Under the pieces are notes generated by a model. That model saw only the letters and a program-made list of their open reading frames with translations. It did not search any database and had not been told where the DNA came from. The position numbers were made by a program, and so were the translations under genes. DNA of 29,641 bases, taken from NCBI GenBank assembly GCA_017538865.1, contig JAFYIA010000059.1, positions 1 to 29,641 on the forward strand. The letters run 5' to 3'. Shown here piece after piece: positions 23,450-29,641 of the stretch. Source of the DNA: Aeriscardovia sp. (GTDB lineage Bacteria > Actinomycetota > Actinomycetes > Actinomycetales > Bifidobacteriaceae). How positions within the stretch are numbered: the first letter of the stretch is position 1; each line of letters starts with the position of its first letter.

Positions 23450-23936
23450 GGCCGCGGCCGAAATCCTGGAAGTCTGCATTCTAAGGGGCTGGCGCATCGC
23501 GTGCGCGGAAAGCCTGACGGGGGGCCTTTTGGCAGACGCCTTCGTATCTGTGCCCGGAGCCAGCCGGGCCTTTGCAGGCTCGCTTGTGATCTACGACATC
23601 CTGGAAAAGGAGAGGGTGCTGGGGGTCGACGGGGGGACGCTCAAGGACAGGGGCGCAGTGGAAGAGGAAGTGGCGCTCCAGATGGCCCTGGGGGCCGGCA
23701 GGGCATTCTCCCCCTCCCCTTCCCCCTTCCTCCTCCTTTCGACGACGGGCGTGGCGGGTCCGGACTCCGACGGGTTTAAGCCCGTGGGGACGGTGTGCTG
23801 CGCGGCCCTGGCCCCGGGGTCTGCGCCCCTTCTAAAAACCTTCCACTTTTCGGGATCTAGGGAAGAGGTGCGCCGCTCTGCGGTGCTGGGGGTCCTAGAA
23901 TCGGCCCTGGCCCTCCTAAAATCCCCCTTGGAATAA
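23439..23936 (+). CDS. cinA: CinA C-terminal-domain protein (PncC-type nicotinamide-nucleotide amidohydrolase)
   Basis: The protein has 165 residues and consists only of the CinA C-terminal domain. Diagnostic motifs are CAESLTGGLLADAFVSVPGASRAFAGSLVIY and the STTGVAGPDSDGFKPVGTV block. Homologues deamidate nicotinamide mononucleotide in NAD salvage; in some species the gene is damage- or competence-linked and precedes recA, as here. The start is GTG at 23439, inside the end of pgsA. It is shorter than two-domain CinA and lacks the N-terminal molybdopterin-binding-like domain. Confidence 0.92.
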   Translation: MQSEAAAEILEVCILRGWRIACAESLTGGLLADAFVSVPGASRAFAGSLVIYDILEKERVLGVDGGTLKDRGAVEEEVALQMALGAGRAFSPSPSPFLLLSTTGVAGPDSDGFKPVGTVCCAALAPGSAPLLKTFHFSGSREEVRRSAVLGVLESALALLKSPLE

Positions 23937-24019
23937 CTTTCCCGGGCTGAGTGTTTCCATTTGTAAAAAATTTAGCCTGTTTTCCGGCAAGAATTTATTC
24001 CTAAGCTAAAAGGAGGATA

Positions 24020-24502
24020 GTGGTCAAACCATCCGATCAAGAGCCTTCGCCCCTGACTCCGTCCCAGGCCACCGCAGTAAGGCTGTACAGAAAGCAGCTC
24101 GACTTGGCCCAGCAGCTCAGAAAGCAGTATGAGGAGAGGAAGAGCCTCGCCGGCCGCGAGCCTATGCGCCCCATGCAAAAGCGCCTGATGCGCGCGGCTT
24201 CCGAAAACGGCCTGACTGAAAACAGCATCCTGTTTAGGGAGGTTTTGGGGGAAGTCATCCGATCCCTGCGCACCGAGAGAAAAGAGACCCTGCACGACAT
24301 GGCCGAGAAGACCGGGGTCTCTTTGGGGTACCTCTCAGAAGTCGAAAGGGGCAAAAAGGAGGCGAGCAGCGAGGTCATGGAGTCCATCTCCACGGCCCTT
24401 GGGCTGAGGCTCAGCGACACTTTGAGGCTCGTAGCCACGGCCCTGGATCTCAACGAAACGGACAGGAGGGAGGTACTAAAAAGCGGCATGCTTCGCAAAT
24501 AG
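24020..24502 (+). CDS. clgR: ClgR-type helix-turn-helix (XRE family) regulator
   Basis: The protein has 160 residues. A charged N-terminal extension of about 70 residues precedes the regulator core: ENSILFREVLGEVIRSLRTERKETLHDMAEKTGVSLGYLSEVERGKKEASSEVMESISTALGLRLSDTLRLV reads (in pieces) like actinobacterial ClgR. There ClgR activates clp protease and other proteostasis genes. The helix-turn-helix is around TLHDMAEKTGVSLGYLSEVERG. GTG at 24020 follows AGGAGG. The N-terminal part (QATAVRLYRKQLDLAQQLRKQYEERK) is helical and not usual for ClgR. The preceding 83-base gap is AT-rich, with GAATTTATTC at 23991-24000 and TTTAGC/GCTAAA arms just before the ribosome binding site. Confidence 0.85.
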   Translation: MVKPSDQEPSPLTPSQATAVRLYRKQLDLAQQLRKQYEERKSLAGREPMRPMQKRLMRAASENGLTENSILFREVLGEVIRSLRTERKETLHDMAEKTGVSLGYLSEVERGKKEASSEVMESISTALGLRLSDTLRLVATALDLNETDRREVLKSGMLRK

Positions 24503-24525
24503 CCTTGTTTCCCTCCCGTGGTAGG

Positions 24526-24542
24526 ATTGTCTTCCAAACAAT
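24526..24542. repeat. Inverted repeat upstream of recA
   Basis: ATTGT-cttccaa-ACAAT lies 41 bases before the recA start in an otherwise AT-rich leader. It is not a CGAAC-N4-GTTCG SOS box. It could be an operator or chance. Confidence 0.4.
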
Positions 24543-24582
24543 TTTCTAAAAAGACCGTTTTTCTCAAAACTTAGGGAGTTTC

Positions 24583-25626
24583 ATGCCTGCCAAAGACAAA
24601 GAAGAAGAGAGCAAGGAAAAGGAAGCGGGGGCGCTGTCCCAGCAGGCGGCCGCGCTGAACAGCGCGCTCAGCCAGGTAGAGAAAAGCTTCGGAAAGGGCG
24701 CCGTGATGAGGCTTGGCGACAGGCCCCAGAGGGATGTGAAAGTCATATCGACCGGCTCGCTTCCGCTGGACCTGGCCCTAGGGGTTGGCGGCCTTCCGCG
24801 CGGGAGAATCGTGGAAATCTACGGGCCCGAGTCCTCTGGGAAGACCACTCTGGCCCTGGAGGCCATAGCAAACGCCCAGAGGGCCGGGGGCCAGGCCGCC
24901 TTCATAGACGCGGAGCACGCGATAGATCCCGAGTATGCAAAAAAACTCGGGGTTGACATAGATTCCCTCGTAGTGGCTCAGCCCGATTCCGGCGAACAGG
25001 CGCTCGAGATCGCAGACATGCTGATACGGAGCGGCGCCCTCGACATCATAGTGATAGATTCTGTAGCCGCGCTCGTCCCCAAGGCTGAAATCGACGGGGA
25101 CATGGGCGACAGCCATGTAGGCCTGCAGGCCAGGCTTATGAGCCAGGCTCTGCGAAAGCTCACTTCCGTCCTCGACAAGACCGGAACCACGGCCATCTTC
25201 ATAAACCAGCTGCGCGAGAAGATAGGGGTGATGTTCGGCAACCCCGAGACCACCACGGGCGGCAACGCCCTCAAGTACTACTCCTCCGTCAGGCTGGACA
25301 TCCGCAGGATCGAGACCCTGAAGAACAGCGCCGGCAGCCCTGTGGGAAACAGGGTTAGGGTAAAGGTGGCAAAAAACAAAGTTGCCCCGCCTTTCCGCAC
25401 CGCCGAGTTCGACATCCTCTACGGCAAGGGAATTTCCGAAGAGGGATCCATCCTCGACATGGGGGTGGAGCGCGGAGTCGTGTCCAAGGGCGGGGCGTGG
25501 TTCACCTACAAAGGCCAGCAGCTCGGCCAGGGCCGGGAGAACGCCAGGGCCTTTTTGGAGCAAAACCCCGAGGTCGCCTCGCAGATCGAAGAAGAGATTA
25601 AGGCGAGCTTCGCCTCGGCCCAATGA
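24583..25626 (+). CDS. recA: Recombinase RecA
   Basis: The protein has 347 residues. RecA forms filaments on single-stranded DNA for homologous recombination and triggers LexA cleavage. It shows Walker [10 protein letters not shown] near residue 81, [17 protein letters not shown], the [26 protein letters not shown] Walker B and loop L1 (here [15 protein letters not shown]), [26 protein letters not shown] (loop L2), and a polar C-terminus. A basic-acidic N-terminal extension of some 20 residues precedes the usual start. AGGGAG lies before the ATG. No intein is present. It overlaps recX by four bases (ATGA). Confidence 0.99.
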   Translation: MPAKDKEEESKEKEAGALSQQAAALNSALSQVEKSFGKGAVMRLGDRPQRDVKVISTGSLPLDLALGVGGLPRGRIVEIYGPESSGKTTLALEAIANAQRAGGQAAFIDAEHAIDPEYAKKLGVDIDSLVVAQPDSGEQALEIADMLIRSGALDIIVIDSVAALVPKAEIDGDMGDSHVGLQARLMSQALRKLTSVLDKTGTTAIFINQLREKIGVMFGNPETTTGGNALKYYSSVRLDIRRIETLKNSAGSPVGNRVRVKVAKNKVAPPFRTAEFDILYGKGISEEGSILDMGVERGVVSKGGAWFTYKGQQLGQGRENARAFLEQNPEVASQIEEEIKASFASAQ

Positions 25627-26147
25627 TAGACAGCTCCGAATTTTTGAGGGAGCACGGGGAAAAGTTCCTGAAGGCCTCCACCTCAAAGCCCACCCCCTCC
25701 TCCTCAGCGGCCGCCTACCGTTTCGCCTTAAGGTCACTCTCTGCGGCAGGGGCCAGCGAAAAGAGGATGGAAGAGAGGATGGAGAGGAAGGGCTTTTCAA
25801 AGCTGGAAGCGCGCGAGGCCATAGCCGAGCTGAAGAGGCTGGGATTTATAAACGACGCCTCCCTGGCGGAGGGGATAGTGGAAAAGTGCGCCTCCGTCAT
25901 GGAGGGGGAGGCCCTAATCCGCCTTCGGCTCCAAAAGGCCGGAATCGGGGAAGAGGAGGCCGCAAAGGCGCTTTCTTCCGCCGCGCCCCTGCTGGAAGAA
26001 GGGAGGGAGAAGTTCCTGTCTTCTCTCAAAAAAGAGTGCGCGGGAGATGTGAAAAAAGCCGCGAGGATGTGCAAGAAAAAAGGCCAGCCCTTAGGCCTGG
26101 CCTTAAAAATAGGGGCTTCCTATACCCCGGGTTCTGTCGCGCCTTAA
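25623..26147 (+). CDS. recX: Regulatory protein RecX
   Basis: The protein has 174 residues. RecX binds RecA filaments and limits recombinase activity. It is built of three-helix repeats: [59 protein letters not shown] is the first pair of repeats (in pieces, the [15 protein letters not shown] hallmark is clear), and a divergent third follows. ATG overlaps the recA stop. The end of the gene is unusual: the last 12 codons overlap the 3' end of rnpB on the other strand, and the 24-nt stretch before is the rnpB terminator in antisense. So the last part of RecX ([16 protein letters not shown]) is shaped by RNA sequence. Confidence 0.93.
   Translation: MIDSSEFLREHGEKFLKASTSKPTPSSSAAAYRFALRSLSAAGASEKRMEERMERKGFSKLEAREAIAELKRLGFINDASLAEGIVEKCASVMEGEALIRLRLQKAGIGEEEAAKALSSAAPLLEEGREKFLSSLKKECAGDVKKAARMCKKKGQPLGLALKIGASYTPGSVAP
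26076..26104 (-). terminator. Rho-independent terminator of rnpB, inside recX
   Basis: On the minus strand AAGGCCAG (26104-26097) pairs with CTGGCCTT (26087-26080) around a nine-base loop, followed by TTTTC. It lies eight bases beyond the RNase P RNA 3' end and within recX codons. On the plus strand the stem is followed by A-rich sequence, so it should not stop recX. Confidence 0.82.
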
Positions 26148-26457
26148 ACCAAGGCGCGGGTGGCTATCCATCTAGTTTGCCTGTCGCCAGGCAAATCAAG
26201 CGATCTACCCGGATGCGGAACGAGCAGCCCCATTGCATCCTGCTTGATCTTGCTCCCGATGAGGTTTGCCTGCGGCCTTTGTTGCCAAAGTGCCCGGTGG
26301 TCTCTTGCGCCGCCTTTTCACCCTTACCCCCTAGGGGGCGGTTTGTTTTCTGTTGCGCTTTCTCTCAGGTTTCCCTGGGCGGGCGTTGCCCGCCATCGCG
26401 CTCTGCGGAGCCCGGAAGTTCCTCGTGGAAGAATCCACGCAGCCACCCGGAAGCCTC
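26112..26457 (-). ncRNA. rnpB: RNase P RNA (bacterial type A)
   Basis: The RNA is about 346 nt and is the catalytic subunit of the ribozyme that matures tRNA 5' ends. On the minus strand the ends pair as P1 (GAGGCTTCC with GGAAGCCCC). Conserved blocks run in order: GAGGAACTTCCGGGCTCC (CR I), TAAGGGTGAAAAGG (CR II), CAAGAGACCACCGGGC (CR III), GGGAGCAAGATCAAGC and GGGTAGATCGCTTGA (CR IV region), CTAGATGGATAG, and GACAGAACCCGGGGTATA (CR V). CR I and CR V form helix P4, which differs from the usual sequence by paired changes. No protein frame is plausible here. It overlaps the recX end and diverges from hpf, 81 bases away. Confidence 0.95.
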
Positions 26458-26538
26458 TAAGACCATGGTATCAAATTAGTGTGTAAAACACCTTTGTATG
26501 AGAAACTTAATTGTGAACGCGTAAGATCGGAGCGGTTT
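26458..26538. promoter_or_regulatory. Divergent promoter region of rnpB and hpf
   Basis: This AT-rich interval must drive both genes. On the minus strand TACCAT (26470-26465) lies seven bases before the rnpB 5' end. On the plus strand TATGAG and TTAATT are -10 candidates for hpf. An imperfect palindrome GTGTAAAACAC spans 26481-26491. No consensus -35 is visible on either strand. Confidence 0.4.
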
Positions 26539-27171
26539 ATGGACGTAGAAATTACAGCCAGGAGGGTAAGGCTCTCCGCGAAATTTAAAGAGGTTGTGAA
26601 TGCCAAGCTGGGAAAGGCGGCCGAAATCGCCCCCGATGCCCAGACCGTGCATGTGGTCGTTACCTCCCAGCCCAATCCCGCTATGGCGCAGGAGAGCCGA
26701 AGCGTGGAAATCACCGTTTTTGCCGGAAAGGACTGCATCAGGGCCGACGCCGCCTCCGATACGGATGTTGCGGCTTTCGACGAGGCCCTTGACAGGCTTG
26801 TGGAACGCCTGAGGAGGTTTAGGGGCAAAAAGCGCTCCGGCAGGACGGAGGGGGCGAGCGAGGGCCCCGGGCCGGAAGCGGCGGCTCCGGAAGAAAAGGC
26901 GGAAGCTTCGGGAGCCCCGGCCATCGACGCGAAGGTGAAGAGCGAAGAGGGCGGCGAAGAGCTCATCGAAGCGCATCTGGGGGATGCGGTGTTCGAGGTG
27001 CGCAGGAAGATCCACGCGGCCGAGCCTATGGATGTGGACGAGGCAATTTACAGAATGGAGCTCTTGGGCCACGACTTCTTCCTGTTTGTAGACAAGGAAA
27101 CCGGCAATCCCTCCTGCCTTTACCGACGCCATGCCATGAGTTACGGCGTTCTGGAACTGAAAAACAACTGA
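26539..27171 (+). CDS. hpf: Long-form ribosome hibernation promoting factor
   Basis: The protein has 210 residues. Residues 1-100 form the HPF/RaiA/YfiA domain (MDVEITARRVRLSAKFKEVVNAKLGKA), which binds the 30S subunit. A flexible Ala/Glu-rich linker follows, and residues from about 150 hold the C-terminal dimerisation domain (IHAAEPMDVDEAIYRMELLGHDFFLFVDKETG, then CLYRRHAMSYGVLEL). Long HPF makes 100S ribosome dimers in stationary phase. ATG at 26539 has GGAG seven bases upstream and starts exactly at the family's MDI/VxI; the longer frame from 26479 lies in the promoter region. The gene precedes secA, as often in Actinobacteria. Confidence 0.95.
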   Translation: MDVEITARRVRLSAKFKEVVNAKLGKAAEIAPDAQTVHVVVTSQPNPAMAQESRSVEITVFAGKDCIRADAASDTDVAAFDEALDRLVERLRRFRGKKRSGRTEGASEGPGPEAAAPEEKAEASGAPAIDAKVKSEEGGEELIEAHLGDAVFEVRRKIHAAEPMDVDEAIYRMELLGHDFFLFVDKETGNPSCLYRRHAMSYGVLELKNN

Positions 27172-27207
27172 AACTACCGACTTAATAACGAAAAGGGGCG
27201 CACACTC

Positions 27208-29641
27208 GTGGTATCCGTGCTCGGAAAGATGCTCAGAATCGGGGAAGGGCACCAGCTTAAAAAGCTGAGCAACCTCGCCCAGGCCGTGGGAAACCTTGGG
27301 GATGAGACCAAGGCGCTCAGCGACGACGAGCTCAAAGCCAAGACAGCCGAATTTAAAGAGAGGCTTTCGCGCAAAGAAAGCCTTGATTCCCTCCTGCCCG
27401 AGGCGTTCGCGGTGTGCAGGGAGGCGGCCGACAGGGTGCTGGGTCTGCGACCCTTCGACGTCCAGCTGATGGGGGCCGCGGCCCTGCACTTCGGAAACAT
27501 CGCCGAGATGAAGACTGGGGAGGGGAAGACCCTCGTGGCCTCCCTGGCCAGCTACTTAAACGGCCTCACAGGAGAAGGCGTACACGTGGTCACGGTAAAT
27601 GACTACCTGGCCAGCTATCAGTCGGAGCTCATAGGCAGGGTCCACAAGTTCCTGGGGCTCTCGGTGGGGTGTATCCTGACGGAGCAGACCCCTTCGGTGC
27701 GGGCCAAGCAATACCAGGCCGACATCACTTACGGCACCAACAACGAGTTCGGTTTCGACTACCTCAGGGACAATATGACCTGGAACAAAGGGGACCTCGT
27801 GCAAAGGGGCCACAACTTCGCCATAGTAGACGAGGTGGATTCCATCCTCATAGACGAGGCGAGGACCCCGCTTATAATTTCCGGACCTTCGGAAGGGGAC
27901 GTGACGCGCTGGTACGCGCAGTTCGCAAAGCTCGTCCCCTCCCTCAAAAGGGACGAGGACTACGAGGTAGACGAAAAAAAGAAGGTAGTGGGCATCTTGG
28001 AGCCGGGGATAGAGAAGGTGGAAGACTACCTCGGCATAGACAACCTCTACGAACCCTCCAACACCGCCCTCATAAGCTACCTGAACAACGCCATTAAGGC
28101 CAAAGAGCTCTTCATAAGGGACAAGGACTACGTGGTGCGGGGAGGGGAAGTGCTTATTATCGACGAGCACACGGGAAGGATTCTCCCCGGCCGCCGCTAC
28201 AACGAAGGCCTCCACCAAGCACTCGAAGCCAAGGAACACGTCCGGGTCCAGGCGGAGAATCAGACCTTTGCCACCATCACCCTGCAGAACTACTTCAGGA
28301 TGTACAAGAAGCTCTCCGGCATGACGGGGACGGCCGAGACTGAGGCCGCAGAGTTCATGAATACCTACAAGCTCGGCGTCATCCCCATCCCCACCAACAA
28401 GCCCGTGATCCGCAAGGACCAAAACGACCTGATATTTAGGACCAAAAAGGAGAAGCTGGCCGCCATAGTCAGGGACGTGGCCGAGCACTACAGCAAGGGG
28501 CAGCCCGTGCTCCTGGGCACGGCTTCCGTGGAATCTTCCGAAGTCCTCTCTTCACTTTTGGACGTTGCCCAAATTCCCCACACCGTGCTCAATGCCAAGC
28601 AACACGAAAAGGAGGCTGCAGTGGTGGCCGTAGCCGGAAGGAAGGGCATGGTGACGGTGGCCACCAACATGGCCGGCAGAGGCACCGACATAATGCTCGG
28701 GGGAAATGTCGAGTTTCTGACCGACAAGGCCTTGAAGGATCAGGGCTACTCGGCCGAAGACACGCCTGAAGAGTACGAAAGGCTCTGGGGGCCGACCTTG
28801 GAAAAGGTAAAGGCGGAAGTCAAAAAGGAGCACGACGAGGTCGTCGCCTTAGGCGGCCTTTACGTTTTGGGGACAGAGAGGCACGAATCGCGCCGAATAG
28901 ACGATCAGCTGCGAGGGAGAAGCGGGCGCCAGGGGGATCCCGGAGAGTCCAGGTTCTACCTCTCGCTCGAAGACGACCTCATGCGCCTGTTCAACACCCA
29001 GCTCGTCGCCAGGGTGATGGCGAGGGGCATGGCGGAGGGCGAGCCCATCACGGCCAAGCAGGTGAGCCGCGGCGTCTTTAACGCCCAAAGGGCGGTAGAA
29101 TCCAGAAACTATGAAATCCGCAAAAACGTCCTCGAATACGACGACGTCATGAACAAGCAGCGCGAGATCATCTACGCCGAACGCGGATCTTTAGTCGGAA
29201 ACGACGCCGGGGACAGCATCCGCACCTTCGCCCAGGACGTGGCCAAAGCCTATGTCTCCTCCGCCTTCCAAGGAAGGCAGAAAACGGAGCTGTGGAACCT
29301 GGATTCCCTTTGGGAGGCCCTTTCCGACCTCTATCCCATTTCCTTGGATGAAGCTGAAGTGAAAGAAGGGATTTCAAAGCTCTCCCCTGCATCCGCCCTA
29401 AAGAAGCTTTCAGATGAGGTCTGTGCCGACATCCTCTCCCAATTCGATGAGAAGAGGGAAAAAATCGGCGAAGAGGCCGCAGAGGATCTCGAAAAGAAGA
29501 TCGTTTTAACCGTGATAGACAAAAAGTGGAGGGAGCACCTCTACGAAATGGACTATCTCAAAGAGGGCATTGGCCTACGAGCGATGGCTCAGCGTGATCC
29601 GCTTGTGGAGTATAAGGCTGAGGGCTATGAGATGTTCCAAG
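27208..29641 (+). CDS. secA: Preprotein translocase ATPase SecA, N-terminal part
   Basis: The gene runs off the right edge; 811 codons are present. SecA is the cytoplasmic/membrane-associated motor that pushes secretory proteins through SecYEG. Visible motifs are Walker A MKTGEGKT near residue 101, [30 protein letters not shown], the DEAD-box [70 protein letters not shown] (in blocks), and the helical scaffold domain ending near [22 protein letters not shown] at 27208 is chosen because AAAAGGGG stands nine bases upstream; GTG at 27217 is an alternative. The C-terminal linker is outside the window. With no in-window stop the gene is easily missed by automatic open-frame listing. Confidence 0.97.
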   Translation, partial: MVSVLGKMLRIGEGHQLKKLSNLAQAVGNLGDETKALSDDELKAKTAEFKERLSRKESLDSLLPEAFAVCREAADRVLGLRPFDVQLMGAAALHFGNIAEMKTGEGKTLVASLASYLNGLTGEGVHVVTVNDYLASYQSELIGRVHKFLGLSVGCILTEQTPSVRAKQYQADITYGTNNEFGFDYLRDNMTWNKGDLVQRGHNFAIVDEVDSILIDEARTPLIISGPSEGDVTRWYAQFAKLVPSLKRDEDYEVDEKKKVVGILEPGIEKVEDYLGIDNLYEPSNTALISYLNNAIKAKELFIRDKDYVVRGGEVLIIDEHTGRILPGRRYNEGLHQALEAKEHVRVQAENQTFATITLQNYFRMYKKLSGMTGTAETEAAEFMNTYKLGVIPIPTNKPVIRKDQNDLIFRTKKEKLAAIVRDVAEHYSKGQPVLLGTASVESSEVLSSLLDVAQIPHTVLNAKQHEKEAAVVAVAGRKGMVTVATNMAGRGTDIMLGGNVEFLTDKALKDQGYSAEDTPEEYERLWGPTLEKVKAEVKKEHDEVVALGGLYVLGTERHESRRIDDQLRGRSGRQGDPGESRFYLSLEDDLMRLFNTQLVARVMARGMAEGEPITAKQVSRGVFNAQRAVESRNYEIRKNVLEYDDVMNKQREIIYAERGSLVGNDAGDSIRTFAQDVAKAYVSSAFQGRQKTELWNLDSLWEALSDLYPISLDEAEVKEGISKLSPASALKKLSDEVCADILSQFDEKREKIGEEAAEDLEKKIVLTVIDKKWREHLYEMDYLKEGIGLRAMAQRDPLVEYKAEGYEMFQ

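Noticed and set aside
24503..24582. LexA-type SOS box before recA
   Set aside because: No CGAAC-N4-GTTCG or close variant is present; only an unrelated ATTGT/ACAAT inverted repeat is seen.
25382..26486. Open frames covering the recX-rnpB region on the plus strand
   Set aside because: They read through RNase P RNA and through recX in another phase; the sequence is fully explained by rnpB and recX.
1..29641. CRISPR array, insertion sequence, prophage or attachment site
   Set aside because: No regularly spaced repeats, transposase, integrase or terminal inverted repeats were seen. The tRNA genes have no duplicated 3' ends nearby.

Overview
The window is a gene-dense stretch (about 58 % GC by eye) of an actinobacterial chromosome. 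Diagnostic genes are CarD, the ANTAR response regulator PdtaR, a ClgR-type regulator, a PF06262 zincin-like protein with an N-terminal DRHxRG-type motif, and a PolA without a working proofreading domain. The blocks rpsA-uvrB-terC-pyk-pdtaR-polA, pgsA-cinA-clgR-recA-recX and hpf-secA follow actinobacterial gene order. The phosphoketolase (xfp) followed by pta-ackA resembles the acetate end of the bifid shunt, so a Bifidobacteriales-like relative is my best guess. The AGG/ATA-rich codon use and a menaquinone-type prenyltransferase (MenA) do not fit a typical Bifidobacterium, and I do not name a genus.

Layout. (1) 1-4362, plus strand: 3' part of xfp, a clear terminator, pta-ackA with overlapping reading frames, then tRNA-Pro(UGG). 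Together the enzymes turn sugar phosphates into acetyl-phosphate and then into acetate plus ATP. (2) 4367-15819, minus strand: carD-folD, then rpsA-uvrB-terC-pyk-tRNA-Leu-pdtaR-polA-nif3 with very short gaps. A near-consensus promoter inside the end of pyk drives the tRNA and pdtaR. (3) 15971-19453, plus strand: an orphan OmpR-type regulator, the zincin-like protein, an LCP cell-wall ligase, a DUF805 protein, an OsmC-like protein and a small two-helix membrane protein. (4) 19454-22700, minus strand: lysS-menA-gpmA. (5) 22808-29641, plus strand: pgsA-cinA, clgR, recA-recX, hpf and the 5' part of secA. The RNase P RNA gene (rnpB) lies on the minus strand between recX and hpf.

No mobile element, CRISPR array, phage gene or new multigene defence or biosynthetic system is visible; this is core genome. 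The unusual signals are mostly in RNA. RnpB carries paired substitutions in its catalytic P4 helix. A tRNA-Leu(CAA) has a leucine-type D-arm but a short variable loop. The rpsA leader lacks a Shine-Dalgarno sequence and can fold. The rnpB terminator is embedded antisense in recX. At least two genes look leaderless.
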